Source: Prevotella sp.
GTDB lineage: Bacteria > Bacteroidota > Bacteroidia > Bacteroidales > Bacteroidaceae
Length of the DNA: 41,506 nucleotides
Direction: 5' to 3'
NCBI GenBank assembly: GCA_016291595.1
Contig: JAEEXN010000016.1
Location: 1-41,506 of the forward strand
This document shows, piece after piece, positions 19,603-27,446 of this stretch. The first letter of the stretch is position 1, and each line of letters starts with the position of its first letter. The notes below the pieces were generated by a model, which did no database searches, was not told the DNA's origin, and worked only from the letters and a program-made list of their open reading frames with translations. A program made the translations under genes and the position numbers.

Positions 19603-21780
19603 TTAATTGGCCATTTCTGAGAGGAACTTGATACGGACCAGACGTACCTCATCTTCGCTATAGTCGTCGCCGAGTTCGTCCATCGCATCATCAAGATTGT
19701 CCGTATCACTCTCCAGGAAATAGTCGTAGATGTCATCAATATGATCTTCGTCCATCACCTCTTCGAGGAAATAGTCTATATTGAGCTTTGTGCCACTGTA
19801 GACAATAGCCTCAACCTCATCGAGCAACTCATCGAAATCGATACCCTGTGCATTGGCAATATCGTCGAGCGCCACCTGACGGTCAATGCTTTGGATGATT
19901 TTCACCTTCAGCATCGACTTTTTTGCCACAGTACGAACACGCAACTCTTCGGGTCTCTCAATCTCATTCTCCTTGCAATACTTACTGATGAGGTCGATAA
20001 ACTCCTTTCCATAGCGTTTGGCCTTACCCGCGCCTACGCCCTGAATATTCTGCAGTTCCTCGATGGTGACTGGATAAACCGTGGCCATCTGTTCGAGCGA
20101 CACATCCTGGAACACCACATAGGGAGGCACTTTCTGCTTCTGAGCAACCTTTTTCCTGAGGTCTTTCAATATGGAGTGGAGCGTCGGGTCTAATGCCGTT
20201 CCGCTACCTTCGCCAGGTCCTTCCTCTTCATAATCCTTGAATTCGGTATCCTCAACAATCATAAAACTTGTCGGCTTCTTCAAGAACTTCTTTCCGGCTG
20301 CCGTCACTTTCAGCAGACCGTAGTTCTCGACATCTTTCTTCAGATAACCGGCAATGAGTGCCTGACGGATGACCGGGTTCCACAATTTCGGGTTCTCGTC
20401 CTCACCGGATCCGAACTCGTCCAGTTCCTGATGCTTATGTGCCAGAATCTCGTTACTTTCCTTACCGGTAACGAAGTCAATGACATAGTCTGTGCGGAAG
20501 TTTTCCTTGATAGCGATAATGGCACGAAGCACAATCTCCAAGGCATTCTGCGCCTCAATCTTGTTTTTCGGATGCAGGCAATTATCACAGTTCCCGCAAT
20601 TGTCCCTATGGTATTCCTCGCCAAAGTAGTGGAGCAGCATCTTACGCCTGCACACCGACGATTCGGCATATGCGGCTGTCTCTTGCAACAGCTGGCGGCC
20701 GATATCTTGCTCTGCCACAGGCTTTCCCTCCATGAATTTCTCTAATTTCTGCAGGTCTTTATAGGCATAGAAAGTGATACATTTGCCTTCTCCTCCATCG
20801 CGCCCGGCACGTCCGGTCTCCTGATAATAGCCTTCGAGGCTCTTGGGAATATCGTAATGGATGACAAAACGCACATCAGGTTTGTCGATGCCCATGCCAA
20901 ATGCAATGGTAGCCACAATGATATCGATTTCCTCCATCAGGAAATCATCTTGCGTCTGCGAGCGGGTCACTGAGTCAAGACCGGCATGATAGGGCGCAGC
21001 CTTGATATCGTTGGCCTGCAAGATGGCAGCAAGCTCCTCCACTTTCTTGCGCGACAAGCAATAGATAATGCCGCTCTTGCCGGGATTCTGCTTGATGAAC
21101 ATGATGATCTGCCTGTCAATATCTTTGCTCTTGGGCCGTACCTCATAATACAGATTAGGCCTGTTGAAAGAGCTTTTATACTCAGTGGCGTCCAAGATGC
21201 CCAAGTTCTTCTTGATATCTGTACGCACCTTATCGGTAGCCGTGGCCGTAAGCGCTATCACCGGGGCCTTTCCTATCTCGTTGATGATAGGCCGTATTCG
21301 CCTGTATTCGGGTCTGAAGTCATGTCCCCACTCCGAAATACAATGTGCCTCATCGATGGCATAGAACGAGATCTTGATGGTTTTCAGGAAATCCACATTC
21401 TCCTCCTTCGTCAACGACTCAGGAGCCACATACAGCAATTTGGTAACACCTTTCAGAATATCTGCCTTCACCTGATCGATAGCGGCCTTGTTCAGCGATG
21501 AATTCAGATAATGGGCCACACCATTTACCTCGCTCATTCCGTTAATCACATCCACCTGATTCTTCATTAAGGCGATAAGCGGCGATATGACAATAGCCGT
21601 TCCCTCCATCAGTAGCGACGGCATCTGATAGCATAACGACTTGCCCCCTCCCGTGGGCATCAGTACAAATGTGTCTTTCCCCGCCAGGACGTTCCGGATA
21701 ATAGCCTCCTGATCGCCCTTGAACTTATCAAAGCCAAAATACTGCTTCAGTTTTAATGTAAGATTAACTTCTTTGGTCAT
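19603..21780 (-). CDS. recQ: ATP-dependent DNA helicase RecQ
   Basis: A superfamily 2 3'-5' helicase acting in recombination and replication-fork repair. At 725 aa it is longer than E. coli RecQ (609 aa). Helicase domains cover about 10-340: Walker A MPTGGGKSLCYQMP, DEAHCISEWGHDFRPEYRR, SGIIYCLSRKKVEELA, and QETGRAGRDGG. The zinc cluster is at about 375-410 (CRRKMLLHYFGE...CGNCDNC). RQC follows, then HRDC at about 525-600 (IQGVGAGKAKRYGKEF). The last ~110 residues are an acidic extension found in Bacteroidetes RecQ. It lies 29 nt after clpX. Confidence 0.95.
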   Translation of the reverse strand: MTKEVNLTLKLKQYFGFDKFKGDQEAIIRNVLAGKDTFVLMPTGGGKSLCYQMPSLLMEGTAIVISPLIALMKNQVDVINGMSEVNGVAHYLNSSLNKAAIDQVKADILKGVTKLLYVAPESLTKEENVDFLKTIKISFYAIDEAHCISEWGHDFRPEYRRIRPIINEIGKAPVIALTATATDKVRTDIKKNLGILDATEYKSSFNRPNLYYEVRPKSKDIDRQIIMFIKQNPGKSGIIYCLSRKKVEELAAILQANDIKAAPYHAGLDSVTRSQTQDDFLMEEIDIIVATIAFGMGIDKPDVRFVIHYDIPKSLEGYYQETGRAGRDGGEGKCITFYAYKDLQKLEKFMEGKPVAEQDIGRQLLQETAAYAESSVCRRKMLLHYFGEEYHRDNCGNCDNCLHPKNKIEAQNALEIVLRAIIAIKENFRTDYVIDFVTGKESNEILAHKHQELDEFGSGEDENPKLWNPVIRQALIAGYLKKDVENYGLLKVTAAGKKFLKKPTSFMIVEDTEFKDYEEEGPGEGSGTALDPTLHSILKDLRKKVAQKQKVPPYVVFQDVSLEQMATVYPVTIEELQNIQGVGAGKAKRYGKEFIDLISKYCKENEIERPEELRVRTVAKKSMLKVKIIQSIDRQVALDDIANAQGIDFDELLDEVEAIVYSGTKLNIDYFLEEVMDEDHIDDIYDYFLESDTDNLDDAMDELGDDYSEDEVRLVRIKFLSEMAN

Positions 21781-21809
21781 GGTAAAAGTAGTGTGTTTCT
21801 ATTCAGGTT

Positions 21810-23042
21810 TTAGGCCGAGTTCCGATGTTTGAGCATCGACTTCTCCAGTTGTTCTTTCGCATAGTCGAGTGTCACCTTAAAGGTCTTCACCCGCTTCGAG
21901 GGTACCTCATACATGGCGTCTATCATCACATTCTCTACAATTGAGCGCAACCCACGGGCTCCCAGCTTATACTCTACGGCCTTGTCGACCATAAAGTCGA
22001 GCACGTCATCATCGAACGTCAACGTGATTCCGTCCATCTCAAAAAGTTTGACATACTGCTTCACGATAGAGTTCTTCGGCTCTGTCAAGATGTTACGCAG
22101 TGCCTGACGGTCGAGTGGGTTCAGATGCGTTAAGACAGGAAGTCGCCCGATAATTTCAGGAATCAACCCGAACGATTTCAGGTCTTGCGGCTGAATATAC
22201 TTCATCAAGTCTTCCTTGTCAATATTTCTTACATTCTGAATAGAGTTATAACCCACCACATGGGTATTCATTCGCTGGGCTATTTTGCGCTCTATACCAT
22301 CGAAGGCACCACCGCAGATAAACAGGATATTACGGGTATCCAGATGAATATACTCCTGGTCGGGATGCTTACGGCCACCCTGCGGCGGCACATTCACAAC
22401 CGTTCCCTCCAGCAGTTTCAACAGGCTCTGCTGCACGCCCTCGCCACTCACATCGCGCGTAATCGACGGGTTGTCGCTCTTACGGGCAATCTTGTCTATC
22501 TCGTCGATAAACACGATGCCACGCTCAGCAGCCTCCTGGTCATAGTCAGCCACTTGCAACAAACGGCTGAGGATACTCTCCACATCCTCGCCCACATAGC
22601 CGGCCTCGGTAAACACCGTAGCGTCGACAATGGTGAAGGGGACATCGAGCAATTTGGCAATGGTACGCGCCAGCAAGGTCTTGCCAGTACCGGTGCTACC
22701 TACCATAATAATATTACTCTTCTCTATTTCCACACCATCGTCTGTACTGGGTTGCTGCAGACGCTTATAGTGGTTGTAGACAGAAACTGCCAGATAGCGC
22801 TTGGCATCGTCCTGTCCAATGACATATTGATCGAGAAAAGCCTTGATTTCACGAGGCTTGGGCACCTTCTTGATCTTCGGAGCAGAAGAGGTCTTCTTGC
22901 CTTTCTTATCCAGCACGCCCGTCTCTTTTGCTATTTGGTAAGCCTGCACGGCACAATCCTCACAGATGTAGCCGCTGATACCCGTTATCAGCAGTTTCAC
23001 CTCCTTGTCCGTCCTACCACAAAAACTGCAAACTTTTCTCAT
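21810..23042 (-). CDS. clpX: ATP-dependent Clp protease ATP-binding subunit ClpX
   Basis: An AAA+ unfoldase that feeds tagged proteins to ClpP. 410 aa. The N-terminal zinc-binding domain has C5, C8, C27 and C30. Walker A GSTGTGKT and Walker [11 protein letters not shown] are intact. The pore loop GYVGED and sensor motif ARGLRSIVE are present. The IGF-type ClpP-docking loop is not obvious at a glance, but the region around [10 protein letters not shown] is conserved. It overlaps the clpP stop by 1 nt (TAATG), indicating translational coupling. Confidence 0.97.
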   Translation of the reverse strand: MRKVCSFCGRTDKEVKLLITGISGYICEDCAVQAYQIAKETGVLDKKGKKTSSAPKIKKVPKPREIKAFLDQYVIGQDDAKRYLAVSVYNHYKRLQQPSTDDGVEIEKSNIIMVGSTGTGKTLLARTIAKLLDVPFTIVDATVFTEAGYVGEDVESILSRLLQVADYDQEAAERGIVFIDEIDKIARKSDNPSITRDVSGEGVQQSLLKLLEGTVVNVPPQGGRKHPDQEYIHLDTRNILFICGGAFDGIERKIAQRMNTHVVGYNSIQNVRNIDKEDLMKYIQPQDLKSFGLIPEIIGRLPVLTHLNPLDRQALRNILTEPKNSIVKQYVKLFEMDGITLTFDDDVLDFMVDKAVEYKLGARGLRSIVENVMIDAMYEVPSKRVKTFKVTLDYAKEQLEKSMLKHRNSA

Positions 23043-23707
23043 TACTTTTTCTTCTTCAGCACTTCGTCAATCATTCCATACTCCTTGGCCTCCTCAGCAT
23101 TCATCCAGTAATTACGGTCACTGTCGGCCCACACTTTCTCAAACGGTGTATGCGAATGCTCTGAGATAATGTTGTAAAGCTCTTTCTTGAACTTCATAAT
23201 CTCCTTAGCCTCAATCTCAATATCGCTGGCCTGTCCCTGCACTCCTCCGAGCGGCTGGTGAATCATCACACGACTATGGGTCAGTGCCGAGCGCTTGCCC
23301 TCGGTACCGCTGACCAGCAACACAGCAGCCATCGAGGCAGCCATGCCTGTGCAGATGGTAGCCACATCACTCGTGATAAACTGCATCGTGTCGTAAATAC
23401 CCAGTCCGGCGGTCACGCTTCCACCCGGCGAGTTAATATATATCGAGATATCTTTGCCAGGATCTGCCGAGTCGAGATAGAGCAACTGAGCCTGCAAAGT
23501 GTTGGCGGTATAATCGTCTATCTCCGTCCCTAAGAAGATGATACGGTCCATCATCAAACGTGAGAACACGTCCATCTGCGTTACATTCAACTGGCGCTCC
23601 TCCAGAATATAAGGATTCAAATACTGCGCCTGAGCCTTAACAACATCGTCAAGCACCATTCCGTTCATGCCAAGATGCTTGGTAGCATATTTTCTAAAAT
23701 CGTTCAT
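23042..23707 (-). CDS. clpP: ATP-dependent Clp protease proteolytic subunit ClpP
   Basis: A 221-aa serine protease forming the tetradecameric chamber used by ClpX. The nucleophile Ser125 lies in [11 protein letters not shown] and the base His150 in [12 protein letters not shown]. Counting from the His as in E. coli ClpP, the position of catalytic Asp171 falls on Asn199 in [14 protein letters not shown]; the genomic codon is AAT, so this is not a reading-frame artefact. An N-terminal propeptide of about 28 residues precedes the mature core. It is coupled to clpX by a 1-nt overlap and has its own -7 element inside the tig-clpP intergenic hairpin. Confidence 0.96.
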   Translation of the reverse strand: MNDFRKYATKHLGMNGMVLDDVVKAQAQYLNPYILEERQLNVTQMDVFSRLMMDRIIFLGTEIDDYTANTLQAQLLYLDSADPGKDISIYINSPGGSVTAGLGIYDTMQFITSDVATICTGMAASMAAVLLVSGTEGKRSALTHSRVMIHQPLGGVQGQASDIEIEAKEIMKFKKELYNIISEHSHTPFEKVWADSDRNYWMNAEEAKEYGMIDEVLKKKK

Positions 23708-23735
23708 AATTTCTTATTCCATTAATGACACAAAA

Positions 23736-23801
23736 AGAGGTCATCGACCCTTTCATTTTTGTTCGTAGCAACAAAGATAATAAAAAAAGTCGATAACCTC
23801 T
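23736..23801 (-). terminator. Long-loop hairpin between tig and clpP, enclosing the clpP promoter
   Basis: Arms 23789-23801 and 23736-23748 are complementary over 12 of 13 bp (AGAGGTTATCGAC with GTCGATGACCTCT on the minus strand), separated by 40 nt and followed by TTTTTGTG. RNA coming from tig contains both arms; RNA started at the clpP -7 element within the loop contains only the second arm. It can therefore stop tig read-through without blocking clpP. Confidence 0.55.
23772..23779 (-). promoter_or_regulatory. clpP promoter, -7 element
   Basis: TATCTTTG on the minus strand, 65 nt before the clpP ATG, located within the loop of the inverted repeat at 23736-23801. No consensus -33 box; the upstream arm of the inverted repeat occupies that position. 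Confidence 0.55.
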
Positions 23802-23835
23802 ATATTTCAAGAAGTTTTTTTCGAAAAAAAAGATT

Positions 23836-25197
23836 TTAAGCGCCCATCAGCTTGTTAAACTCGTCCAGAGAGATGCTCTTCTCGTTCAGTTTAACAGTGT
23901 TCTTCAGGGCGGCGATGAGTTTCTGGTCAATGCTTCGGTCAACAATTCCCTGCACATTGTCCTCTTTCTTCATCATCTCCTTGGCATAGTTCTCCAGATA
24001 CTCCTCAGGAATATTGTTCATGCCATACTGTGCGAACTGCGCACGGGCAGCACTTTTCGCTGCTTCCATGACGTCGTTCTGCTCCACCTTAATATCGTTG
24101 GCGGCTACCAGCTGCTCCTTGATGAGATGCCATGTCAGTTCCTTGATGCTCTGCTCGTAGTTCTTCTCGACAAAGTCCATGCCCTTGTCTTTGTTGTTGT
24201 TCAGCATCACGCGCTTCAGGATGGCATCGGGGAATGTCAGCTCGCCCACTTTCTCCTCGCAGTACTTACGTACATCAAGAAGGAAACGGTAGTCAGAGTC
24301 AACGGCAAACTGAGCCTTAATCTCGTCAGCGATTCTGGCACGGAACTCATCCTCGCTCTTCACAGCGCCCTCGCCATATACCTGGTCGAACAGCTGCTGG
24401 TTGACGTCAGCCTTCACATAACGAGAAATCTCAGTTACGAGATAGCTGAAATCAGCATCTACATCCTTGGCTTTCTCACGGTCAATCTTCAGCAAGGAAG
24501 CTACCTCTGAGTCATTATCGGGATAAGCCTTGCGGGGATTAAACGTAATCACGCTGCCAGTCTTGGCACCGTCGAAGAGTTTCTTCTGGTCCTCAACCTT
24601 AATATATGAAGGCAGCATAGAAGCATTCTCAACCTGAATGCCATCCTCTTTCACGTTGCCTTCTGCGTCGAGCTCTTTCAAGTCGCCTTTCAGCATGTCG
24701 CGCTGCTCGCCGTCATATTCCTCTACTTTCTCACTGTGGCCGGCACGGCTGGCAAGCATATCCACCTGCTGATCGATCATCTTATCGTCAACCTCAATGG
24801 TATAATAATCTATCTTGTTCTTACCGTTCAACTCGATCTTGAACTCCGGTGCTACAGCAACATCAAACTTGAACACGTAGGGAGCCTCACCCTCAATGTC
24901 AACGGGCTCCTGGTTCTCTGCCGGCAGCGGCTCACCCAGCATCTGGATGTTGTTCTCTCTAATGTACTTGTACATCTCCTCGCCGAGGACCTTGTTAATA
25001 ACATCCACCTTCACCGATGCACCAAACTGGCGCTTGATAAGTCCCATGGGCACCATGCCAGGACGGAAGCCTGGAACATTTGCCTTCTTACGATAGTCCT
25101 TGAGTGTCTTCTCGACATTCTCCTTAAAGTCTGCCTCTTCCACGGTCAACGTCATCAGACCATTGACCTTGTCTGGATTTTCGAATTGAATTTTCAT
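23836..25197 (-). CDS. tig: Trigger factor
   Basis: A ribosome-associated chaperone that meets nascent chains at the exit tunnel. The 453-aa form starting MKIQFENPDKVNG at 25197 is chosen. An in-frame ATG at 25284 exists, but it would lie upstream of the -7 element at 25241-25248 and adds unconserved sequence. The ribosome-binding domain (1-115) has GFRPGMVPMGLIKRQFG, matching the trigger-factor signature. The middle PPIase-like domain (about 150-245) is shortened or diverged, as usual in Bacteroidetes, and the C-terminal helical arms run from about 250 to 453. Stands first in the tig-clpP-clpX-recQ order. Confidence 0.95.
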   Translation of the reverse strand: MKIQFENPDKVNGLMTLTVEEADFKENVEKTLKDYRKKANVPGFRPGMVPMGLIKRQFGASVKVDVINKVLGEEMYKYIRENNIQMLGEPLPAENQEPVDIEGEAPYVFKFDVAVAPEFKIELNGKNKIDYYTIEVDDKMIDQQVDMLASRAGHSEKVEEYDGEQRDMLKGDLKELDAEGNVKEDGIQVENASMLPSYIKVEDQKKLFDGAKTGSVITFNPRKAYPDNDSEVASLLKIDREKAKDVDADFSYLVTEISRYVKADVNQQLFDQVYGEGAVKSEDEFRARIADEIKAQFAVDSDYRFLLDVRKYCEEKVGELTFPDAILKRVMLNNNKDKGMDFVEKNYEQSIKELTWHLIKEQLVAANDIKVEQNDVMEAAKSAARAQFAQYGMNNIPEEYLENYAKEMMKKEDNVQGIVDRSIDQKLIAALKNTVKLNEKSISLDEFNKLMGA

Positions 25198-25240
25198 CGT
25201 TTTTCTATCTTGTTTTTTATATTTATTCAAAATTGAGGTG

Positions 25241-25248
25241 CAAAGGTA
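25241..25248 (-). promoter_or_regulatory. tig promoter, -7 element
   Basis: TACCTTTG on the minus strand, 43 nt upstream of the chosen tig start. It decides against the longer 25284 start. A -33 TTTG-like box lies only at a non-standard distance. Confidence 0.6.
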
Positions 25249-25295
25249 CTCATTTTTCGCCGAACCACCTAATATAAAAGGCAAATATTTGATTT

Positions 25296-25311
25296 TTTAA
25301 CCTAAAACACG
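25296..25311. repeat. 16-bp direct repeat, left copy
   Basis: TTTAACCTAAAACACG, identical to 26630-26645. The two copies enclose 1.3 kb holding the T9SS remnant and both small lipoproteins. Similarity fades but continues a few bases on the left side (ATTT-rich). Confidence 0.7.
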
Positions 25312-25399
25312 TGTTTGCACCCAATGCTTTTGCCAGGATAGCCTCAGATAGACGATAATGGGATACGACCGATACACACGGATGTTTCATATACCAAAA

Positions 25400-25423
25400 G
25401 TGGGCAGCACCACGGCAGCCCAC
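25400..25423 (-). terminator. Possible terminator after the T9SS-domain remnant
   Basis: GTGGGC / GCCCAC arms with a 12-nt loop, followed on the minus strand by TTTTGG. It lies 12 nt after the stop of the sorting-domain fragment, as if it once ended that gene. Confidence 0.45.
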
Positions 25424-25434
25424 TCACATGCAGA

Positions 25435-25556
25435 TTACTGTATAGTGATTTTCTCTGAAAGAATCTCTTTGTCGACAATAGCCCTGACTATGTAAATGCC
25501 CTTCGCCCACGACGATGTGTCAAGTGTGTGGCTGTTGCCGTTAACCTCATAAGCTA
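25435..25556 (-). pseudogene. Remnant of a type IX secretion (T9SS) C-terminal sorting domain
   Basis: An open stretch of about 40 codons on the minus strand reads YEVNGNSHTLDTSSWAKGIY followed by IVRAIVDKEILSEKITIQ and a stop. This is the usual end of a type A sorting domain (a Leu-Asp...Gly-x-Tyr-x-Val-(K/R) strand and a final basic/Ile strand), which directs large proteins through T9SS to the surface. There is no room for the rest: a TAA precedes it in frame and the lipoprotein stop overlaps by a few bases. So the body of the parent gene is gone, replaced by the lipoprotein gene. Assignment rests on motif pattern only. Confidence 0.7.
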
Positions 25557-26060
25557 TTTAATTTCAAATGATTTTTTAAAGGTTTCTGTTTTATAGTGTT
25601 TTTCCTTCTGCCCAGGAGTTGAATTATATCGTACATTAAATTCAGTATAGTAATTACCTTTTTCGAAAAACATGGAATCCCACAGATAACGAATCACGTA
25701 CACTTCCTTGGCTGTTTCCATCACCTCTATTGAGAGATTTTCCATTTGAGGTGCTCGCAGCAATTTACCATCTTCTGTATAAACAGAAAAGAAATCATCT
25801 CCTACAATCAGATCGTCGCTTTTTAAGTCGCTCGCTAAGATTAAATTTGAAGACGTTCGAATGATAAATTGAAAGATGATGGGCTCATTGCTATTCAACC
25901 ATTCTTTACTCTTGTCTTCACCACTATTGAATATGGACAATGACATATTCAAGTTTTTCTCTTTGCTCTCTACTTGATTGTCATTGCCACACCCTGCAAA
26001 TGCCACCATAGCTAATAGCAAAGGTATCAGCAGCAGGGCCTTTACGGTTTTCTTTCTCAT
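25554..26060 (-). CDS. Hypothetical small lipoprotein A
   Basis: 168 aa. SPII signal peptide MRKKTVKALLLIPLLLAMVA with lipobox FAGC. The mature part (about 145 aa) is beta-rich; NSGEDKSKEWLNSNEPIIFQFIIRTSSN resembles the start of bacterial Ig-like or BsuPI-type domains, but the match is too weak to name a family. The C-terminal Lys/Tyr-rich strand ends FKKSFEIK. The ~75 bp upstream are nearly the same as those upstream of lipoprotein B, so the two are probably controlled alike. Its 3' end overlaps the T9SS remnant. Function unknown. Confidence 0.75.
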   Translation of the reverse strand: MRKKTVKALLLIPLLLAMVAFAGCGNDNQVESKEKNLNMSLSIFNSGEDKSKEWLNSNEPIIFQFIIRTSSNLILASDLKSDDLIVGDDFFSVYTEDGKLLRAPQMENLSIEVMETAKEVYVIRYLWDSMFFEKGNYYTEFNVRYNSTPGQKEKHYKTETFKKSFEIK

Positions 26061-26135
26061 AAGCGTCCCTTTCTTTTAAATGGTGAGATAAAATATGTGC
26101 TTTTATAAGTAATACTGACTAAAGATTTTTAAACC
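26061..26135 (-). repeat. Duplicated leader, copy A
   Basis: About 80-85% the same as 26538-26612 over 75 bp, with the exact core CTTTTATAAGTAATACTGA (plus strand). Both copies end directly at the ATG of a small lipoprotein. Confidence 0.8.
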
Positions 26136-26147
26136 ACTTATTATAGT

Positions 26148-26537
26148 TCATTTTGATAATTTTAAAGTGTTTAGTATAATGCAATAGCAATCTGTTCCAG
26201 CAGGAAGAGTTAAAACTTCTTCGTTCGAGAGACTGTATGCTTTTCCAGAGAACGACACTTTCTGGTTTGCATAAGCGTCAAGTTTCTTTTCTCCGGAAAC
26301 CAAATACATTGATGCAGAGTCATAGCTTCCTTCAACGGCAACTGTTATCTGCCATTTGCCGACAGTACTATTAAAAGATACTGTTCCAACGCCTTCCACT
26401 TTCTTAATAAATTGCTGACCACAATCACATTTCTCGACACTCTCATACTCCTGAGCGTCGTCTTTACATCCCGTTACCCCATTTGCAAGAACAAACAAGA
26501 TGGCGACTAATACTGACAGTTTAAATCTCTTTCTCAT
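26148..26537 (-). CDS. Hypothetical small lipoprotein B
   Basis: 129 aa. Signal MRKRFKLSVLVAILFVLANG with lipobox VTGC followed by KDDAQ. The mature domain has four further Cys (CDCG at about 38-41 and CYC near the end), which could form disulfides after export, and a beta-rich body (VGTVSFNSTVGKWQITVAVEG). No family recognised. The N-terminal signal and the upstream 75 bp match those of lipoprotein A, but the mature regions share no clear similarity, so only the control region and signal seem duplicated, or the rest has diverged fast. Confidence 0.72.
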   Translation of the reverse strand: MRKRFKLSVLVAILFVLANGVTGCKDDAQEYESVEKCDCGQQFIKKVEGVGTVSFNSTVGKWQITVAVEGSYDSASMYLVSGEKKLDAYANQKVSFSGKAYSLSNEEVLTLPAGTDCYCIILNTLKLSK

Positions 26538-26612
26538 AAGCGTTCCTTCCTTTTAAAATGGTTAGACATGATATATGCTTTTATAAGTAATACTGAATAA
26601 AGGCTGAAATGT
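26538..26612 (-). repeat. Duplicated leader, copy B
   Basis: Partner of 26061-26135; lies immediately before lipoprotein B. No TAnnTTTG box is clear in either copy, so the promoter may be of another type. Confidence 0.8.
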
Positions 26613-26629
26613 AACTGGTATTTAAATTA

Positions 26630-26645
26630 TTTAACCTAAAACACG
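26630..26645. repeat. 16-bp direct repeat, right copy
   Basis: Identical to 25296-25311 (TTTAACCTAAAACACG), same orientation, 1,334 bp apart. Confidence 0.7.
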
Positions 26646-26720
26646 CCTAAATACACTAAGCAATTGCCCTGTCAGCCATGGATTTCACCTGATAAAAAGA
26701 AGAAACGAGTCACTAAGAAT

Positions 26721-26769
26721 GGTGTCGCCTCGTGCAAACAATTTACAAAAAAATGCATGAGGCGACACC
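26721..26769. repeat. 16-bp inverted repeat, 17-nt loop
   Basis: GGTGTCGCCTCGTGCA (26721-26736) and TGCATGAGGCGACACC (26754-26769) pair over 16 bp with one G-T position. There is no T-run after it on the minus strand (reads ATTCTTAG), so it is not a typical terminator for the gene ending at 26822. The loop is A/T-rich. Confidence 0.7.
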
Positions 26770-26821
26770 AACGTATTTGATCCCTGAGTGAGATCAGAAG
26801 AAGGTCATGAGAGTTTGGTTC

Positions 26822-27409
26822 TCACTTTGTCCTGGTAAGCTTAAAGCTGGTTTTCTTGTCAAACTTGCCATAAACATACTTTCCGTCGTTGCTGATGGTG
26901 AGCGTGTCTTTATCTTTGCCGTCGCTACAGATAATCATATTGCCTTTCTGCACATAAGTGCCTTTTTCTGAAGAGGGAGCAACAGCTAGTGCCGCCTTCA
27001 TGGCCTTGCGCTTAATCCAGCTCACTCCGGCCATCTTCAAGACATCGTCACTAACACTCACATCGGCCTTAAACACCATGTTTGTGGCGTCCTTGAACTC
27101 AATAGTAATGGCGGTCTTCATGCCCTTTTGAATGGCTTCCATCATTTTGCGGGCTTTCTCCAACTCTGTATCTATCTTAGCCAGCTCTGCAGCAGTGAGT
27201 TTCCTGCCTTTTTCTTTCTCCATCTTGGCAACCGCCTTGGCTTTGGCTTCTGTCATTTTCTTATCAGCATCTTTCACCTCCTTGCCTATTTCGGCGGCCA
27301 AGATGTTAGGATTATGATACACACGGCCTGCAAGACTTGTCTGAGCCTTTGCTGACACGATGCCGCAAAGCAGCATAATGACGAACAATACGTTTCTCAG
27401 GTTTTCCAT
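26822..27409 (-). CDS. Small exported protein of unknown function
   Basis: 195 aa from the ATG at 27409 (MENLRNVLFVIMLLCGIVSA); a longer in-frame start at 27553 would overlap lptB and adds unrelated sequence. Signal peptidase I site likely after SAKA. Residues about 45-95 are Lys/Glu/Ala helical sequence (AKAKAVAKMEKEKGRKLTAA), then a small beta domain with TLTISNDGKYVYGKF near the end that resembles lipocalin-like DUF domains of Bacteroidetes, but I cannot name one. It lies 37 nt after lptB, possibly in one transcript. Confidence 0.75.
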   Translation of the reverse strand: MENLRNVLFVIMLLCGIVSAKAQTSLAGRVYHNPNILAAEIGKEVKDADKKMTEAKAKAVAKMEKEKGRKLTAAELAKIDTELEKARKMMEAIQKGMKTAITIEFKDATNMVFKADVSVSDDVLKMAGVSWIKRKAMKAALAVAPSSEKGTYVQKGNMIICSDGKDKDTLTISNDGKYVYGKFDKKTSFKLTRTK

Positions 27410-27446
27410 AATCGTAACTTTTTCAAATGCCTTTTTTCTCATTTCT

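Noticed and set aside
25198..25284. N-terminal extension of trigger factor from ATG 25284
   Set aside because: The -7 promoter element at 25241-25248 lies within it and the residues are not trigger-factor-like.
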